Source: an uncultured Erythrobacter sp.
Lineage (GTDB): Bacteria; Pseudomonadota; Alphaproteobacteria; Sphingomonadales; Sphingomonadaceae
NCBI GenBank assembly: GCA_947488755.1
Contig: CANLAD010000001.1
Location: 1,316,247 to 1,380,246 of the forward strand
Direction: 5' to 3'
DNA length: 64,000 bases
Position 1 is the stretch's first letter. The number at the start of each line of letters is the position of its first letter. The notes under the pieces were generated by a model that was not told where the DNA came from, made no database searches, and saw only the letters and a program-made list of their open reading frames with translations. A program made the translations under genes and the position numbers. Shown here piece by piece: positions 17,647 to 26,213 of the stretch.

Positions 17647-18564
17647 ATGTCAGACCCCTCCCCCACCGGCGTGCCACGGACCGCCTCAGGCCTTCCGGCA
17701 GCGCTCGGCGCTTATGTCATCTGGGGTTTTCTGCCGCTCTACCTGCTGCTCGTAACCGCTGTGCCGCCGTTCGAATTTGTTGGCTGGCGAATCTTGTGGA
17801 CCCTGCCCCTATGCCTGCTGATCGTCGCGGTGCGGGGGCAGTTTCCCCTGCTTCGCGCAGCTTTTCGCAACGCGGCAACCATGCTGGCGCTGCTCGCGAG
17901 CGCGGTCCTGATCGCAGGCAACTGGTTCGTATATATCTGGGCGATCATGGAGGGCGAGGTCTACGCCGCCAGCCTAGGCTACTACCTCAACCCGCTTCTC
18001 AACGTGCTGCTTGGCACGCTGCTGCTGGGTGAGCGGCTGACGCGCTGGCAGTGGCTTGCCGTGGCTATCGCGGCAAGCGCGGTCGCTCTGCTATCAGCGG
18101 GCGCGGTGACGACCTTGTGGATCAGCCTCGCGCTTGCCTTCAGTTTCGGGCTGTATGGGGTGGTCCGCAAGCAGGTGGATGTCGGATCACTGCCCGGCCT
18201 GACCATCGAAAGCGCGATCCTGATGCTGCCCGCCGCCGGAATCGTGTGGTGGTATGCGCAAACCCCCGCCGGACCGTCCTTCGGAACCGACTGGTTCCTG
18301 AGCCTCGCGATCGTGTTCTCGGGCGTCGTCACCGCAGTGCCGTTGCTGCTGTTCGCGGTGGCGGCGCGGCGGATGGATTATTCGACGCTCGGCTTTATCC
18401 AGTATCTCGCGCCGACCATCATCTTCCTGTTGGGTCTGACGGTATTCAGGCAGGAGCTCGACCCGGTGCAGCTCGGCAGCTTCGTGCTGATCTGGATCGC
18501 GGTGGCGATCTTCCTCGGCGATCTTTGGAGCCGCACCCGTCAGGCGCGCGCTGCTCCCGCCTGA
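17647..18564 (+). CDS. rarD: EamA-family transporter RarD
   Basis: A 305-residue inner-membrane protein with ten hydrophobic segments arranged as two EamA-type halves. [17 protein letters not shown] and [15 protein letters not shown] are typical RarD signatures. RarD was first linked to chloramphenicol resistance, but its substrate is not established. ATG at 17647 was chosen because upstream codons are Arg/Pro-rich noise. Its last 25 bases overlap the end of the convergent pyrC. Confidence 0.87.
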   Translation: MSDPSPTGVPRTASGLPAALGAYVIWGFLPLYLLLVTAVPPFEFVGWRILWTLPLCLLIVAVRGQFPLLRAAFRNAATMLALLASAVLIAGNWFVYIWAIMEGEVYAASLGYYLNPLLNVLLGTLLLGERLTRWQWLAVAIAASAVALLSAGAVTTLWISLALAFSFGLYGVVRKQVDVGSLPGLTIESAILMLPAAGIVWWYAQTPAGPSFGTDWFLSLAIVFSGVVTAVPLLLFAVAARRMDYSTLGFIQYLAPTIIFLLGLTVFRQELDPVQLGSFVLIWIAVAIFLGDLWSRTRQARAAPA

Positions 18565-19598
18565 CCGACCATTCGCCAGCCGAGCGTCTGCCCGGCGTGG
18601 AATGGCACGATCTCCTCGCCCGCCAGATCGAGCGTGTCGGGTACAAGCGTGTCGGCTCGCTCGAGTGTCACCGTCTCATCGTTGACAGGTAGGCGATAGA
18701 AGGCCGGGCCGTGGAGCGAGGCGAAGCCCTCGAACCGGTCCAGCGCGTCCTCCTGATCGAACACGGCGAGATAGCTTTCAAGCGCATTGGGGGCGTTGAA
18801 GATGCCGGCGCAGCCGCACGCGCTCTCCTTGTCACGGCGCAGATGCGGGGCGCTGTCGGTGCCGAGGAAGAACTTCGGCGAGCCGCACGTCGCCGCTACG
18901 CGCAGGGCCAGCCGATGCGTTTCGCGCTTGGCGACCGGCAGGCAGTAATTGTGCGGCTGGATGCCACCGACCAGCATGGCGTTGCGGTTGATGTGAAGGT
19001 GCTGGGGCGTGATCGTGGCCGCAACGTTCGCTCCAGCCCCCGTCACGAAATCGACCGCGTCGCTGGTTGTGATGTGCTCGAAAACCACTCTAAGCTGGGG
19101 AAAGGCTCGCGTAATCGGGCGAAGATGGCGCGCGATGAACTCCGCCTCGCGGTCGAACACGTCAATATCGTCATCGGTCACCTCGCCGTGGACACATAGG
19201 ACAATGCCCTCGGCCTCCATCCGTTCGAGCACCGGATAAATGCGCTCGACATCGCTGACCCCGTGGGCGGAATTGGTCGTCGCGTTGGCGGGGTAGAGCT
19301 TCGCGGCGGTGAACACGCCCTCACCCCCACCGCGCGCCAGATCGTCCGGGTCGGTCCCGTCGGTGAGATAGCAGGTCATCAGCGGCGTGAAGTCGATCCC
19401 CTCGGGCACCGCGGCCAGGATGCGGTCGCGATAGGCGGCAGCGAGCGCGGTGGTGGTGACCGGCGGCGAGAGGTTCGGCATTACGATCGCGCGGGCGAAC
19501 TGCCGGGCGGTATAAGGGACAACCCCGCGCATGATGTCGCCGTCGCGAAAGTGCAGGTGCCAGTCATCGGGGCGGCGGATCGTCAGCTTCTGGGTCAT
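18540..19598 (-). CDS. pyrC: Dihydroorotase
   Basis: Zinc amidohydrolase that interconverts carbamoyl-aspartate and dihydroorotate in pyrimidine synthesis. The 352 residues match the E. coli-type (class II) enzyme: metal ligands in [10 protein letters not shown], the carbamylated Lys in [14 protein letters not shown], His in VFEHITT and the catalytic Asp in FLGTDSAPH. The gene is leftward and monocistronic. Its start is 67 bases from that of the divergent ATP-grasp gene. Confidence 0.95.
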   Translation of the reverse strand: MTQKLTIRRPDDWHLHFRDGDIMRGVVPYTARQFARAIVMPNLSPPVTTTALAAAYRDRILAAVPEGIDFTPLMTCYLTDGTDPDDLARGGGEGVFTAAKLYPANATTNSAHGVSDVERIYPVLERMEAEGIVLCVHGEVTDDDIDVFDREAEFIARHLRPITRAFPQLRVVFEHITTSDAVDFVTGAGANVAATITPQHLHINRNAMLVGGIQPHNYCLPVAKRETHRLALRVAATCGSPKFFLGTDSAPHLRRDKESACGCAGIFNAPNALESYLAVFDQEDALDRFEGFASLHGPAFYRLPVNDETVTLERADTLVPDTLDLAGEEIVPFHAGQTLGWRMVGQAGAARA

Positions 19599-19665
19599 CG
19601 TAGCGGGCCATAACCGCGCACGGCGGGGCTTTCCAGTGTACGGTGATAGACCTAAGGCGCGCAGG

Positions 19666-20556
19666 ATGACGACGATCGGTTTCCTCGCCTGCGAAACGAC
19701 TTTGCCAGGGACCGGCTTGCGCCGAGGGGACGCCTACGAACACGATTTGATGATTGCCGCGCTTGAGCCTGCATTGCGTGATTTCGGCATGGCGCTCCGG
19801 GTCGTTGACTGGGAGGCGCCGCTGGCGGAATTCGGTGGATTAGAGCTGGTTATGCTGGGCACTGCATGGAATTATCAGGACCGCGCTGACGAGTTCCTAG
19901 ACAAGCTCGAAGCGCTGGCGGAGCGCGGAATTGCAGTGTGCAACCCACCGGAAATCGTGCGCTGGAACATGACCAAGACCTATCTGCGCGAACTTGCGGA
20001 GCGCGGGGTCGATACCATCCCGACCCGCTGGCTCGACCGGGTCACCGCCCAGAATGCAAGCGCAGTGATGGACGAATTCGATTGCGACAAGCTGGTGGTC
20101 AAGCGCCAGGTCGGTGCCGGAGCGTTGGGGCAGGAATTGCTTGAAAAAGGCTCCATTCCACGGGGTTGGCACTTCGATCAGCCCGCCATGCTTCAGCCGT
20201 TTCTCCCCGCCATTGCCGAGGACGGCGAACTCAGCTTCGTGTTCATCGACGGCGAGCTCAGCCATGCCTTGCGCAAGGTTCCGGCGCCGGACGACTATCG
20301 GATCCAGTCGCTCTACGGGGGGACAGAGCGGGTGCACAACGCTACCGAAAAGGAGCAAGCCGCGGCTCAGGCGGTGCTGGACGCGCTGCCATTCGCGCCG
20401 TCGCTGTATGCGCGGATCGACATGCTAAGGGGTACACAAGGGGGTCTGAAGGTGATGGAAGTGGAGCTGATCGAACCCTATCTGTACCCCGAACAGGGGC
20501 CGCAGCTCGGTGCGCGGCTCGCCCGAGCAATCGCTCAGAAAGTGTCTCGCCAATGA
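19666..20556 (+). CDS. ATP-grasp domain protein
   Basis: A 296-residue protein with an ATP-grasp core: [14 protein letters not shown] (nucleotide-binding Lys), a middle [22 protein letters not shown], and the metal-binding [13 protein letters not shown]. It resembles glutathione-synthetase/RimK-like carboxylate-amine ligases of unknown substrate. ATG at 19666 follows AGG. Its stop overlaps the ygfZ start (ATGA), so the two are co-translated. Confidence 0.8.
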   Translation: MTTIGFLACETTLPGTGLRRGDAYEHDLMIAALEPALRDFGMALRVVDWEAPLAEFGGLELVMLGTAWNYQDRADEFLDKLEALAERGIAVCNPPEIVRWNMTKTYLRELAERGVDTIPTRWLDRVTAQNASAVMDEFDCDKLVVKRQVGAGALGQELLEKGSIPRGWHFDQPAMLQPFLPAIAEDGELSFVFIDGELSHALRKVPAPDDYRIQSLYGGTERVHNATEKEQAAAQAVLDALPFAPSLYARIDMLRGTQGGLKVMEVELIEPYLYPEQGPQLGARLARAIAQKVSRQ

Positions 20557-21290
20557 CCGCCACCCGACTTGCCAACCGCGCCATCATCCGCCTCGCCGCG
20601 ACCGATCAGGACGAAGATGTGCGCGACTTTCTGCAGGGCCTCGTCACCAACGATGTGTCGGGCGATCTGCCGGTCTACGCCGCGCTGCTTTCGGCGCAGG
20701 GCAAGGCGATGTTCGACTTTCTGGTTTGGGATGGTGCGGAGGGCGCGTTGCTGCTCGATTGCGAGGCGGAGGCCGCCGACGAGTTGGCCAAGCGCCTCTC
20801 GCTCTATCGCCTGCGTCGCAAGATCGAGATTGCGCGCGACCCAACGCTCGCCGTGCACTGGTCGCCCGAGCCGCGCGATGGCGCTGTCCCTGATCCGCGC
20901 CTGGCCGCGCTCGGCTATCGCTGGCTTGCGCCTGCCGAGAGCGGGGATAGCGCCAACGCCGCCTGGCTCGCGCACCGCCTGCTGCTCGGTGTGCCCGAAA
21001 CCCGCGCCGAACTTGGCGATGTGCTGTGGCTCGAAACCAATGCGGTTGAATTGAACGGCGTCAGTTTCGGCAAAGGTTGCTATATCGGTCAAGAGAACAC
21101 CGCGCGGATGAACTGGCGGCAGAAGGTCAACCGGCGGCTGGTCGTCGTTCCCCTGGAGACGTCAGAAGACAAGCGCCGCAAAGCTGAGTATCCCGATCTC
21201 GGCCTAGCGGTTGACCACTTGCGGGTGAGCGATCTTGACCCGGCCACTCTGCCCGATTGGCAGCGCGCCGGGCTCCAGCCTCAGGACTGA
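20553..21290 (+). CDS. ygfZ: Folate-binding Fe-S cluster protein YgfZ
   Basis: A 245-residue GcvT-like folate-binding protein that supports iron-sulfur enzyme assembly or repair. The family signature K-G-C-Y-x-G-Q-E is present as GKGCYIGQENTARM near residue 175, and the N-terminal RAIIRLAATDQDEDVRDFLQG fits. The start ATG shares four bases with the upstream gene's stop. The last ten bases overlap the convergent TetR-family gene. Confidence 0.9.
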   Translation: MTATRLANRAIIRLAATDQDEDVRDFLQGLVTNDVSGDLPVYAALLSAQGKAMFDFLVWDGAEGALLLDCEAEAADELAKRLSLYRLRRKIEIARDPTLAVHWSPEPRDGAVPDPRLAALGYRWLAPAESGDSANAAWLAHRLLLGVPETRAELGDVLWLETNAVELNGVSFGKGCYIGQENTARMNWRQKVNRRLVVVPLETSEDKRRKAEYPDLGLAVDHLRVSDLDPATLPDWQRAGLQPQD

Positions 21291-21874
21291 TACAGCGCTA
21301 GCGACGCTTCGAGATTGGCCTCGGCCCGGTCGCGCGCTGCATCGCGCGGCAGGCCCAATGTCTTGGCCAGCGCCGCGCCGATCAGCGCATCGCCCAGCGC
21401 CACCAGCACCAGGTTCAGCGTATCCTTGTGGATATGCTTTTTCTCGCCGCAATGGTCCGCCTCGCCCGGCGCGATCTCCTCGACCAGATCGTGAATCGTC
21501 GCGATGATCGGATGCAGCGCGTCCTCGTTGCCGGTCAGCAGCATCCAGCTGGTGAGCGCGCCAGCCCCTTCACGGTCGAACGCATCGAATGTCAGGTCGA
21601 CCACCTCGCGCGCCGAACCCAGCCCCGCGCGGCTCGCTCGCACCGCTTCGATGATCGTGTCGCACACCGTGCGCGCAAGATGCGCGGCCAGAGCTTTTTG
21701 CAGGCCCGAAGCCGAGCCGAAATGGTGCAGCAGGTTCGCATGGGTGCGCCCGATCCGCGCGGACACCGCCTTCAGCGTCACCGATTGCGGGCCGGTTTCG
21801 ATCAGCAGCGCGCGCGCCGCCTCAAGCGCTGAATTGCGGGCATCTTCGGGACTCAATCTTTTGCGACTCGCCAT
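21281..21874 (-). CDS. TetR-family transcriptional regulator
   Basis: A 197-residue TetR-like repressor. The N-terminal helix-turn-helix is seen in ALEAARALLIETGPQSVTLK followed by IGRTHANLLHHFGS, a slightly unusual recognition helix. The C-terminal all-helical ligand domain is less conserved. The target is not evident: neighbours are the convergent ygfZ and an upstream GNAT gene on the same strand (65 bases away). Confidence 0.85.
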   Translation of the reverse strand: MASRKRLSPEDARNSALEAARALLIETGPQSVTLKAVSARIGRTHANLLHHFGSASGLQKALAAHLARTVCDTIIEAVRASRAGLGSAREVVDLTFDAFDREGAGALTSWMLLTGNEDALHPIIATIHDLVEEIAPGEADHCGEKKHIHKDTLNLVLVALGDALIGAALAKTLGLPRDAARDRAEANLEASLALYQS

Positions 21875-21938
21875 GTGGGCACCGGGCTAGGCCAATCGCA
21901 GGCCGCGCTCAAGTGCGACGGGGCGGTAGACCGGAGCG

Positions 21939-22493
21939 CTATGCGACGCACTCCTCGCGATCGGCGCGGGCCTCACTCAGCGCCACGTCGTACTCCGCCG
22001 TCACCGCGCTTCTACCCCGGCCACAGGAATGTCGTTCGAGCACGCGTCCGGTCGGCTTGAAGCCGAGCTTGGCGAGCACGCGGCCCGAAGCCGGATTGTC
22101 GAGGAAGTGCGAAGCGACGAGCCGCCGATGGCCGAGCATCCGAGCAATACCAATCACCGCCGCGCCAGCTTCCGTCGCATAGCCACGGCCCCAGTGCGGG
22201 CGCGCGATCCAGTATCCCAGTTCGACTGGTCCCGTTGCCGGGTCGTCAGCGCCCAGCGGGTCGAGCCCGATGCACCCGACCACAAGCGCATCCTGAGCTC
22301 TTGCGATCAAGAAACGCGGGAACAGCGGATCGACAGGTTTGCGCGCGAATTCACGCGCGTCAGCTTCGCTATATGGCCACGGCGCACGGGCGAGATTGCG
22401 CACCACGCCCTCATCCGCAATGCCTGAGAATACGCCGCGCCAGTCCTCTGGCCAGACGGGTCTCAGCAGCAGTCTTTCGCTCCGATGGAACAC
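21939..22493 (-). CDS. GNAT acetyltransferase, RimJ/RimL-like
   Basis: A 184-residue acetyltransferase. The start (TERLLLRP-like RSERLLLRPVWPED), the acetyl-CoA loop region HWGRGYATEAGAAVIG and the later ASGRVLAKLGFKPTGR are the standard marks of the ribosomal-protein-acetyltransferase-like branch. The acceptor is unknown. It lies just upstream of the TetR gene on the same strand and may share its transcript. Confidence 0.85.
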   Translation of the reverse strand: MFHRSERLLLRPVWPEDWRGVFSGIADEGVVRNLARAPWPYSEADAREFARKPVDPLFPRFLIARAQDALVVGCIGLDPLGADDPATGPVELGYWIARPHWGRGYATEAGAAVIGIARMLGHRRLVASHFLDNPASGRVLAKLGFKPTGRVLERHSCGRGRSAVTAEYDVALSEARADREECVA

Positions 22494-22646
22494 GGGTCTT
22501 CCTCTCTCGCCCCGACTGCCAGATAGTCTGGATCCGTGACGAATTCATGGCCGTGCGCTCACGTGAGGCACGGTTGCGATCGAGGGAGAAACGCGAAGAG
22601 GGAGACGGCTCCCCCGGCTGCCGGGGTGGCCCTTCTCCCTCTTGAA

Positions 22647-22667
22647 GACCGACTTCTTCAGTCGGTC
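22647..22667 (-). terminator. Inverted repeat after rpmA
   Basis: A perfect 8-bp stem with a 5-base loop (GACCGACT/AGTCGGTC) lies 44 bases downstream of the rpmA stop. A second GC-rich repeat (CGTCCCC/GGGGCG) lies between it and the gene. No T-run follows on the minus strand, so termination is only suggested by position. Confidence 0.35.
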
Positions 22668-22710
22668 GGGACCGCCCCGGTGGGGACGATCCTTTTATTG
22701 AACCGTCCGC

Positions 22711-22980
22711 CTATTCGGCTGCTTCGGCAAGCATGTCGACCGACACGTATTTGCGGTCCTGCTTGCCCGAGTGGAATCGCACCACGCCCGCTTCGAGAGC
22801 GAACAGGGTGTGGTCCTTGCCCATGCCGACATTGGTGCCGGGATAGAACTTGGTCCCGCGCTGGCGCACGATGATGTTGCCGCCGATCACGTCCTGACCG
22901 CCGAACTTCTTCACGCCGAGGCGCCGACCTGCCGAATCGCGGCCGTTGCGCGATGAGCCGCCTGCTTTCTTATGTGCCAT
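22711..22980 (-). CDS. rpmA: 50S ribosomal protein L27
   Basis: An 89-residue large-subunit protein that reaches the peptidyl-transferase centre with its basic N-terminus. [16 protein letters not shown] and the GVKKFGGQ region are diagnostic. It follows rplU by 12 bases in the universal rplU-rpmA order. Confidence 0.98.
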   Translation of the reverse strand: MAHKKAGGSSRNGRDSAGRRLGVKKFGGQDVIGGNIIVRQRGTKFYPGTNVGMGKDHTLFALEAGVVRFHSGKQDRKYVSVDMLAEAAE

Positions 22981-22992
22981 CGTTGCTGGTCC

Positions 22993-23532
22993 TTACTTTT
23001 CGTCGCTCTTGGGAGCGGTTTTCTTGGCTGGAGCCTTCTTGGCCGGAGCCTTCTTCGGAGCGGCTTTCGCTTCCTTGGCGGTTTCCTTCGACTCGACAGC
23101 GGCACCCTTGCCGGTGCCGGTCTTAGGGGCGTCCTTCTTTGCCGGAGCCTTCTTGGCTTCGGTTGCGCTGTCCGCCTTGGCAGCTTCGTCCTTTTTCGGC
23201 GCAGCCTTCTTCGCCGGGGCCTTCTTTGCGGCACCCTCACCGACATCGGTGATCCGCAACAGCGTCATCTGCTGGCGGTGCCCGGCCTTGCGGCGATAAT
23301 TGTGACGCCGCTTCTTCTTGAAGACGATGACCTTTTCGCTCTTTGCCTGCGCGATGATCTCCGCCGAAACGGTGACCTTGGACGCGTCGGCGATATCGTC
23401 GCCTTCACCGGCCAGCAGGACGTCGCCCAGCGTGATTGTCTCACCGGCCTCTCCGGCGAGCTTTTCGACGGCAATCTTGTCTCCGGCGGCAACCCGATAT
23501 TGCTTGCCGCCTGTGCGCACTATCGCGAACAT
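22993..23532 (-). CDS. rplU: 50S ribosomal protein L21 with basic C-terminal tail
   Basis: Residues 1-103 are the normal L21 fold ([19 protein letters not shown] at the start, [16 protein letters not shown] in the middle). Residues from about 105 to 179 are an extra tail built of Lys, Ala and Pro, with repeated [11 protein letters not shown] units. Bacterial L21 is usually about 103 residues, so the tail nearly doubles the protein. Such tails occur in sphingomonads. The ATG at 23532 is the natural start, and codons upstream lie in the leader. Transcription is probably from the promoter at 23646-23674. Confidence 0.96.
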   Translation of the reverse strand: MFAIVRTGGKQYRVAAGDKIAVEKLAGEAGETITLGDVLLAGEGDDIADASKVTVSAEIIAQAKSEKVIVFKKKRRHNYRRKAGHRQQMTLLRITDVGEGAAKKAPAKKAAPKKDEAAKADSATEAKKAPAKKDAPKTGTGKGAAVESKETAKEAKAAPKKAPAKKAPAKKTAPKSDEK

Positions 23533-23645
23533 GGCTTTATAACTCTCTGTCTCGTGCTGTGTCCGAAAGCGCCGGGCAAAACCCTGTTGGCATAATCGAA
23601 CGGCAGTGCGGCGCCGCGACAATGCAGCGCTGCGAAAGAAGCGTG

Positions 23646-23674
23646 CCGTTAAGGGAAAGCGGCGACCAAGTCAA
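23646..23674 (-). promoter_or_regulatory. Probable rplU-rpmA promoter
   Basis: On the minus strand TTGACT (23674-23669) and TAACGG (23651-23646) are separated by exactly 17 bases. This predicts a start near 23640 and a leader of about 108 bases before rplU. The position and strong -35 fit a housekeeping ribosomal-protein promoter. Confidence 0.55.
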
Positions 23675-23772
23675 CGCCTGAGCCATGCAATTTATCGGCT
23701 GCGCTGGCCGCCTTGCAGCAATCGTGCATCGCTTGCACGACCCGTTCGCGGAGCCTATTCGGGGTCGCAATC

Positions 23773-24285
23773 ATGATACGTTGTTCTAGGCCTTTGACCG
23801 TTTTCTCCCTCTGCGCGGCGGCCACTATGCTGGTGGGCTGCGTGGGCGGGGACAGCGAGCGCTACCCCTCGCTAGCCATCCGCGATGCCGAGCGCATGGT
23901 GGGCCAGTTCACGCCGACCACGCCAGCGGCACCGCCGGTCGAACCGGTGGCGTCGCCAGCGCAACTCGGAGATATCGTGGCGAGCGCGCAGGGCTTTCAT
24001 CGCCAATTCGAAGCCGCCCGGCCACAAGTATCGCGCCTCGCCAGCCAGGCCCGCGGTGCCGGACCGGAAAGTGAGGCTCGCTCGCGCGCACTTGTCGCCA
24101 TCGCCGATCTCGCCTCGCTGCACGGACGAACCGCGCTGGCGCTGGGCGATCTCGACCGGCTCGAAGCCGAAGCGGCCAATACCTTCGCCCCGGTGGCCGC
24201 GATTCGCGCGGCGCAGGCGCAGGTATCCGATCTGGTCACCGCTCAGGACGAGGCGCTGGCCGAAATCGAAAGCGCGGCCAGGTGA
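23773..24285 (+). CDS. Unrecognised lipoprotein
   Basis: A 170-residue protein with a signal sequence ending in lipobox LVGC (Cys near residue 23), a Pro-rich linker (TPTTPAAPPVEPVASP) and then an Ala-rich, probably helical or coiled-coil region to the end. I do not recognise the family. Its stop overlaps the GTG start of the fnr-like gene by three bases, so both are made from one transcript and translationally coupled. Confidence 0.7.
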   Translation: MIRCSRPLTVFSLCAAATMLVGCVGGDSERYPSLAIRDAERMVGQFTPTTPAAPPVEPVASPAQLGDIVASAQGFHRQFEAARPQVSRLASQARGAGPESEARSRALVAIADLASLHGRTALALGDLDRLEAEAANTFAPVAAIRAAQAQVSDLVTAQDEALAEIESAAR

Positions 24286-24974
24286 CGCTCGCCTGCGAAA
24301 CCTGTCCGGTGCGCGACAGCGCGGCCTGCGCTGTGCTGACCGAGGAGGAGCGCGACGCACTCGCCGCAGCCGGGCGCACGCGGGTTCTGGCGCGCGGGGA
24401 GATGCTGTTCGCCGCCGGGGACGAGGACGCGGCCTGCGCGACATTGGTTTCCGGCGCGCTCAAGGTGTCGGCTTACGACGCGGAGGGTAATGAGCGAATC
24501 CTCTCGCTGGTCCACCCGTCGGGCTTTATCGGCGAGCTGTTCGCCCCTTTCGCGCATCACGATGTCGTGGCGTTGACCAAGAGCACCCTGTGCACATTCG
24601 CGCGCCGCGACGTGGAGGCGGCGATCGAGACCTACCCTGCCCTCGCCCGAGCGCTGTTGCGCCGCAGTCAGGAAGACCTGCTTGCCTCGCGCAGCCTGCT
24701 CGAACTGACGGCGCAGGCGAGTGCCGAGACCCGGCTTGCCGCGCTGCTGCACGATTTTGCAGCGGCTGCGAGCGACACGTCGTGCCACCTGGCGCAAGAT
24801 TTCGAGCTGCCGCTGACCCGCGGGGAAATCGCCAACATGCTGGGCCTTACGATCGAGACGGTCAGCCGCAAGCTCGGCGAAATCGAGAAGGCCGGAGCCA
24901 TCGCACGCAATGGAAAGCGCGGGATCGCAATTGTCGATCCCGCGCTTTTGCGCACGCTGTCGGGTCGCTGCTAG
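24282..24974 (+). CDS. fnr: FNR-type oxygen-sensing transcription factor
   Basis: A 230-residue Crp/Fnr-family regulator. Cys at 5, 8 and 16 plus Cys104 reproduce the four ligands of an oxygen-labile 4Fe-4S cluster. After the cyclic-nucleotide-like domain and dimer helix comes the HTH (LTRGEIANMLGLTIETVSRKL), whose E-x-x-S-R motif recognises TTGAT-N4-ATCAA. The start is GTG at 24282, overlapping the lipoprotein stop. It faces a membrane-protein gene whose promoter carries a matching box (25490-25503), the likely target. Named FnrL in related alphaproteobacteria. Confidence 0.9.
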   Translation: MTLACETCPVRDSAACAVLTEEERDALAAAGRTRVLARGEMLFAAGDEDAACATLVSGALKVSAYDAEGNERILSLVHPSGFIGELFAPFAHHDVVALTKSTLCTFARRDVEAAIETYPALARALLRRSQEDLLASRSLLELTAQASAETRLAALLHDFAAAASDTSCHLAQDFELPLTRGEIANMLGLTIETVSRKLGEIEKAGAIARNGKRGIAIVDPALLRTLSGRC

Positions 24975-24996
24975 ATCCCTGTCGCAGCCCCTCCCA

Positions 24997-25437
24997 TCAG
25001 ACGACGGCGGCGATGATGGCAACGGTGAGCCCCCAGCCGACGATCAGCACCGGAAGGATCAGCATCTGCACAGAGGCATCGCGCGACGTGCACGGGCCGG
25101 TATGGGTTATGATCCCGTCGAGCCGGAACCGGTCGGACGTCATCGGCAGACTGGTGTTGTCGCGCAGCCGAGTCCAGATTGCCGGGATGCCGAAGCCTGC
25201 AACGATGAAAAGCCCGAAGATCGCCATCGGGATCGCCAGCACAGGATTGCCGAACGCGGCGAACATGATCGCGAGGAAGCCGAGATAAAGGCCGACAGTG
25301 GCGGCGAACAGGCCGCTGGGCAGCTCGAAATTGCGATCCACTTCGACCTGGTGACGCGGCGCATTGGGGCGCGCGACCGGTGCCGGGACGATGCGGGCTT
25401 CGCCTTGTGCGATCTTGTCGTGGAGTTGCTTGCTCAT
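24997..25437 (-). CDS. Membrane protein behind an FNR box
   Basis: A 146-residue protein with a hydrophilic N-terminal 40 residues, two adjacent membrane helices (about 42-62 and 68-88), a soluble stretch with Cys in HTGPCTSRD, and a C-terminal helix. The family is not recognised. An SD (AAGGAG, 25450-25445) lies seven bases before the ATG. Upstream is a class-II-spaced FNR site. Convergent with fnr, so it is a good candidate for a gene induced at low oxygen. Confidence 0.75.
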   Translation of the reverse strand: MSKQLHDKIAQGEARIVPAPVARPNAPRHQVEVDRNFELPSGLFAATVGLYLGFLAIMFAAFGNPVLAIPMAIFGLFIVAGFGIPAIWTRLRDNTSLPMTSDRFRLDGIITHTGPCTSRDASVQMLILPVLIVGWGLTVAIIAAVV

Positions 25438-25461
25438 CGGTTTTCTCCTTCGTTGAAAGGA

Positions 25462-25503
25462 GAATTACCGAGTCGCGCCGCGCGCGACTTTGACGCGGAT
25501 CAA
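25462..25503 (-). promoter_or_regulatory. FNR box and -10 at class II spacing
   Basis: On the minus strand TTGAT-CCGC-GTCAA (25503-25490) matches the FNR consensus with one change and is part of the longer palindrome TTTGAT/GTCAAA. A TAATTC hexamer occupies 25467-25462, which puts the box centre at -41.5, the position of class II FNR-activated promoters. The predicted start near 25455 leaves an 18-base leader containing the SD. The box overlaps the moaE stop. Confidence 0.65.
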
Positions 25504-25961
25504 ACTGTGGCTTTTTCCACCGCCCAGCGCGCAAGATCGGCATGATCCTCGTCGCGCGGTTCGATCCACTGCCACTCGCCGCTGCGCAATTCGCGCTTCC
25601 AGAACCACGCAGCGCTCTTGAGGTGGTCCATGCAGTAATCGACCGCCTGCAACGCATCGCGCCGATGCCGCGCGGCGGCGGCGACGCACACGATCGGATC
25701 GCCGGGTTCGAGCCGGCCGATCCGGTGCAGGATGATCAGCCCTGCGAGATCGAACCGCACGCGCGCCGCATCGCCGAGCGCCAACATTCCCGGCTCGGTA
25801 AGCGGCTCATAATGCGACAATTCGAGCGCTTCGACCTCATCGCCATTCCGAACCTTGCCGACAAAGCTGGCGACGCCGCCCGCGCTGGGGGTCACATTCG
25901 ACAGCCTGTCGATCGCGGCGGAGGGCGCAAAGGATTCATGCAACAGATGGACGTCGAACAT
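25500..25961 (-). CDS. moaE: Molybdopterin synthase catalytic subunit
   Basis: With MoaD it inserts sulfur into precursor Z (cPMP) to make molybdopterin. The 153-residue protein has the MoaE features: ALELSHYEPL, a RIGRLEPGDPIVCVAAAA core with the following HRRDALQAV, and the Lys-rich active-site segment FWKRE. ATG at 25961 lies eight bases after the moaD stop. It is the last gene of the leftward moa group. Confidence 0.94.
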   Translation of the reverse strand: MFDVHLLHESFAPSAAIDRLSNVTPSAGGVASFVGKVRNGDEVEALELSHYEPLTEPGMLALGDAARVRFDLAGLIILHRIGRLEPGDPIVCVAAAARHRRDALQAVDYCMDHLKSAAWFWKRELRSGEWQWIEPRDEDHADLARWAVEKATV

Positions 25962-25969
25962 GAAGGCCC

Positions 25970-26212
25970 TCAACCCCCCGATACCGGCGGAAGCAGCGCG
26001 ACCTCCTCGCCGTCCTGCGCTCGCAGCGCGGTCTTGTCGGTCAGCACCCGGCCCGCGCAAGCAATATGGACACGCTCGTGCTGCAACTGGCCCGCGACAT
26101 CATCCCCCACCGCTTCGAGCAGACCCGCCCAGTCGAGCGGCGCAGGTGCCTCGCGCACATCTTCGCCCGCAAGATCGCGCAACGGGCCGAGGAACACGAT
26201 CCGCACCGCCAT
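25970..26212 (-). CDS. moaD: Molybdopterin synthase sulfur carrier
   Basis: An 80-residue ubiquitin-fold protein ending in the required Gly-Gly (PPVSGG), which is thiocarboxylated and donates sulfur to MoaE. FLGPLRDLAG at the start and VALLPPVSGG at the end are typical. It starts one base after the moaA stop and is followed by moaE. Confidence 0.93.
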   Translation of the reverse strand: MAVRIVFLGPLRDLAGEDVREAPAPLDWAGLLEAVGDDVAGQLQHERVHIACAGRVLTDKTALRAQDGEEVALLPPVSGG

Positions 26213-26213
26213 C

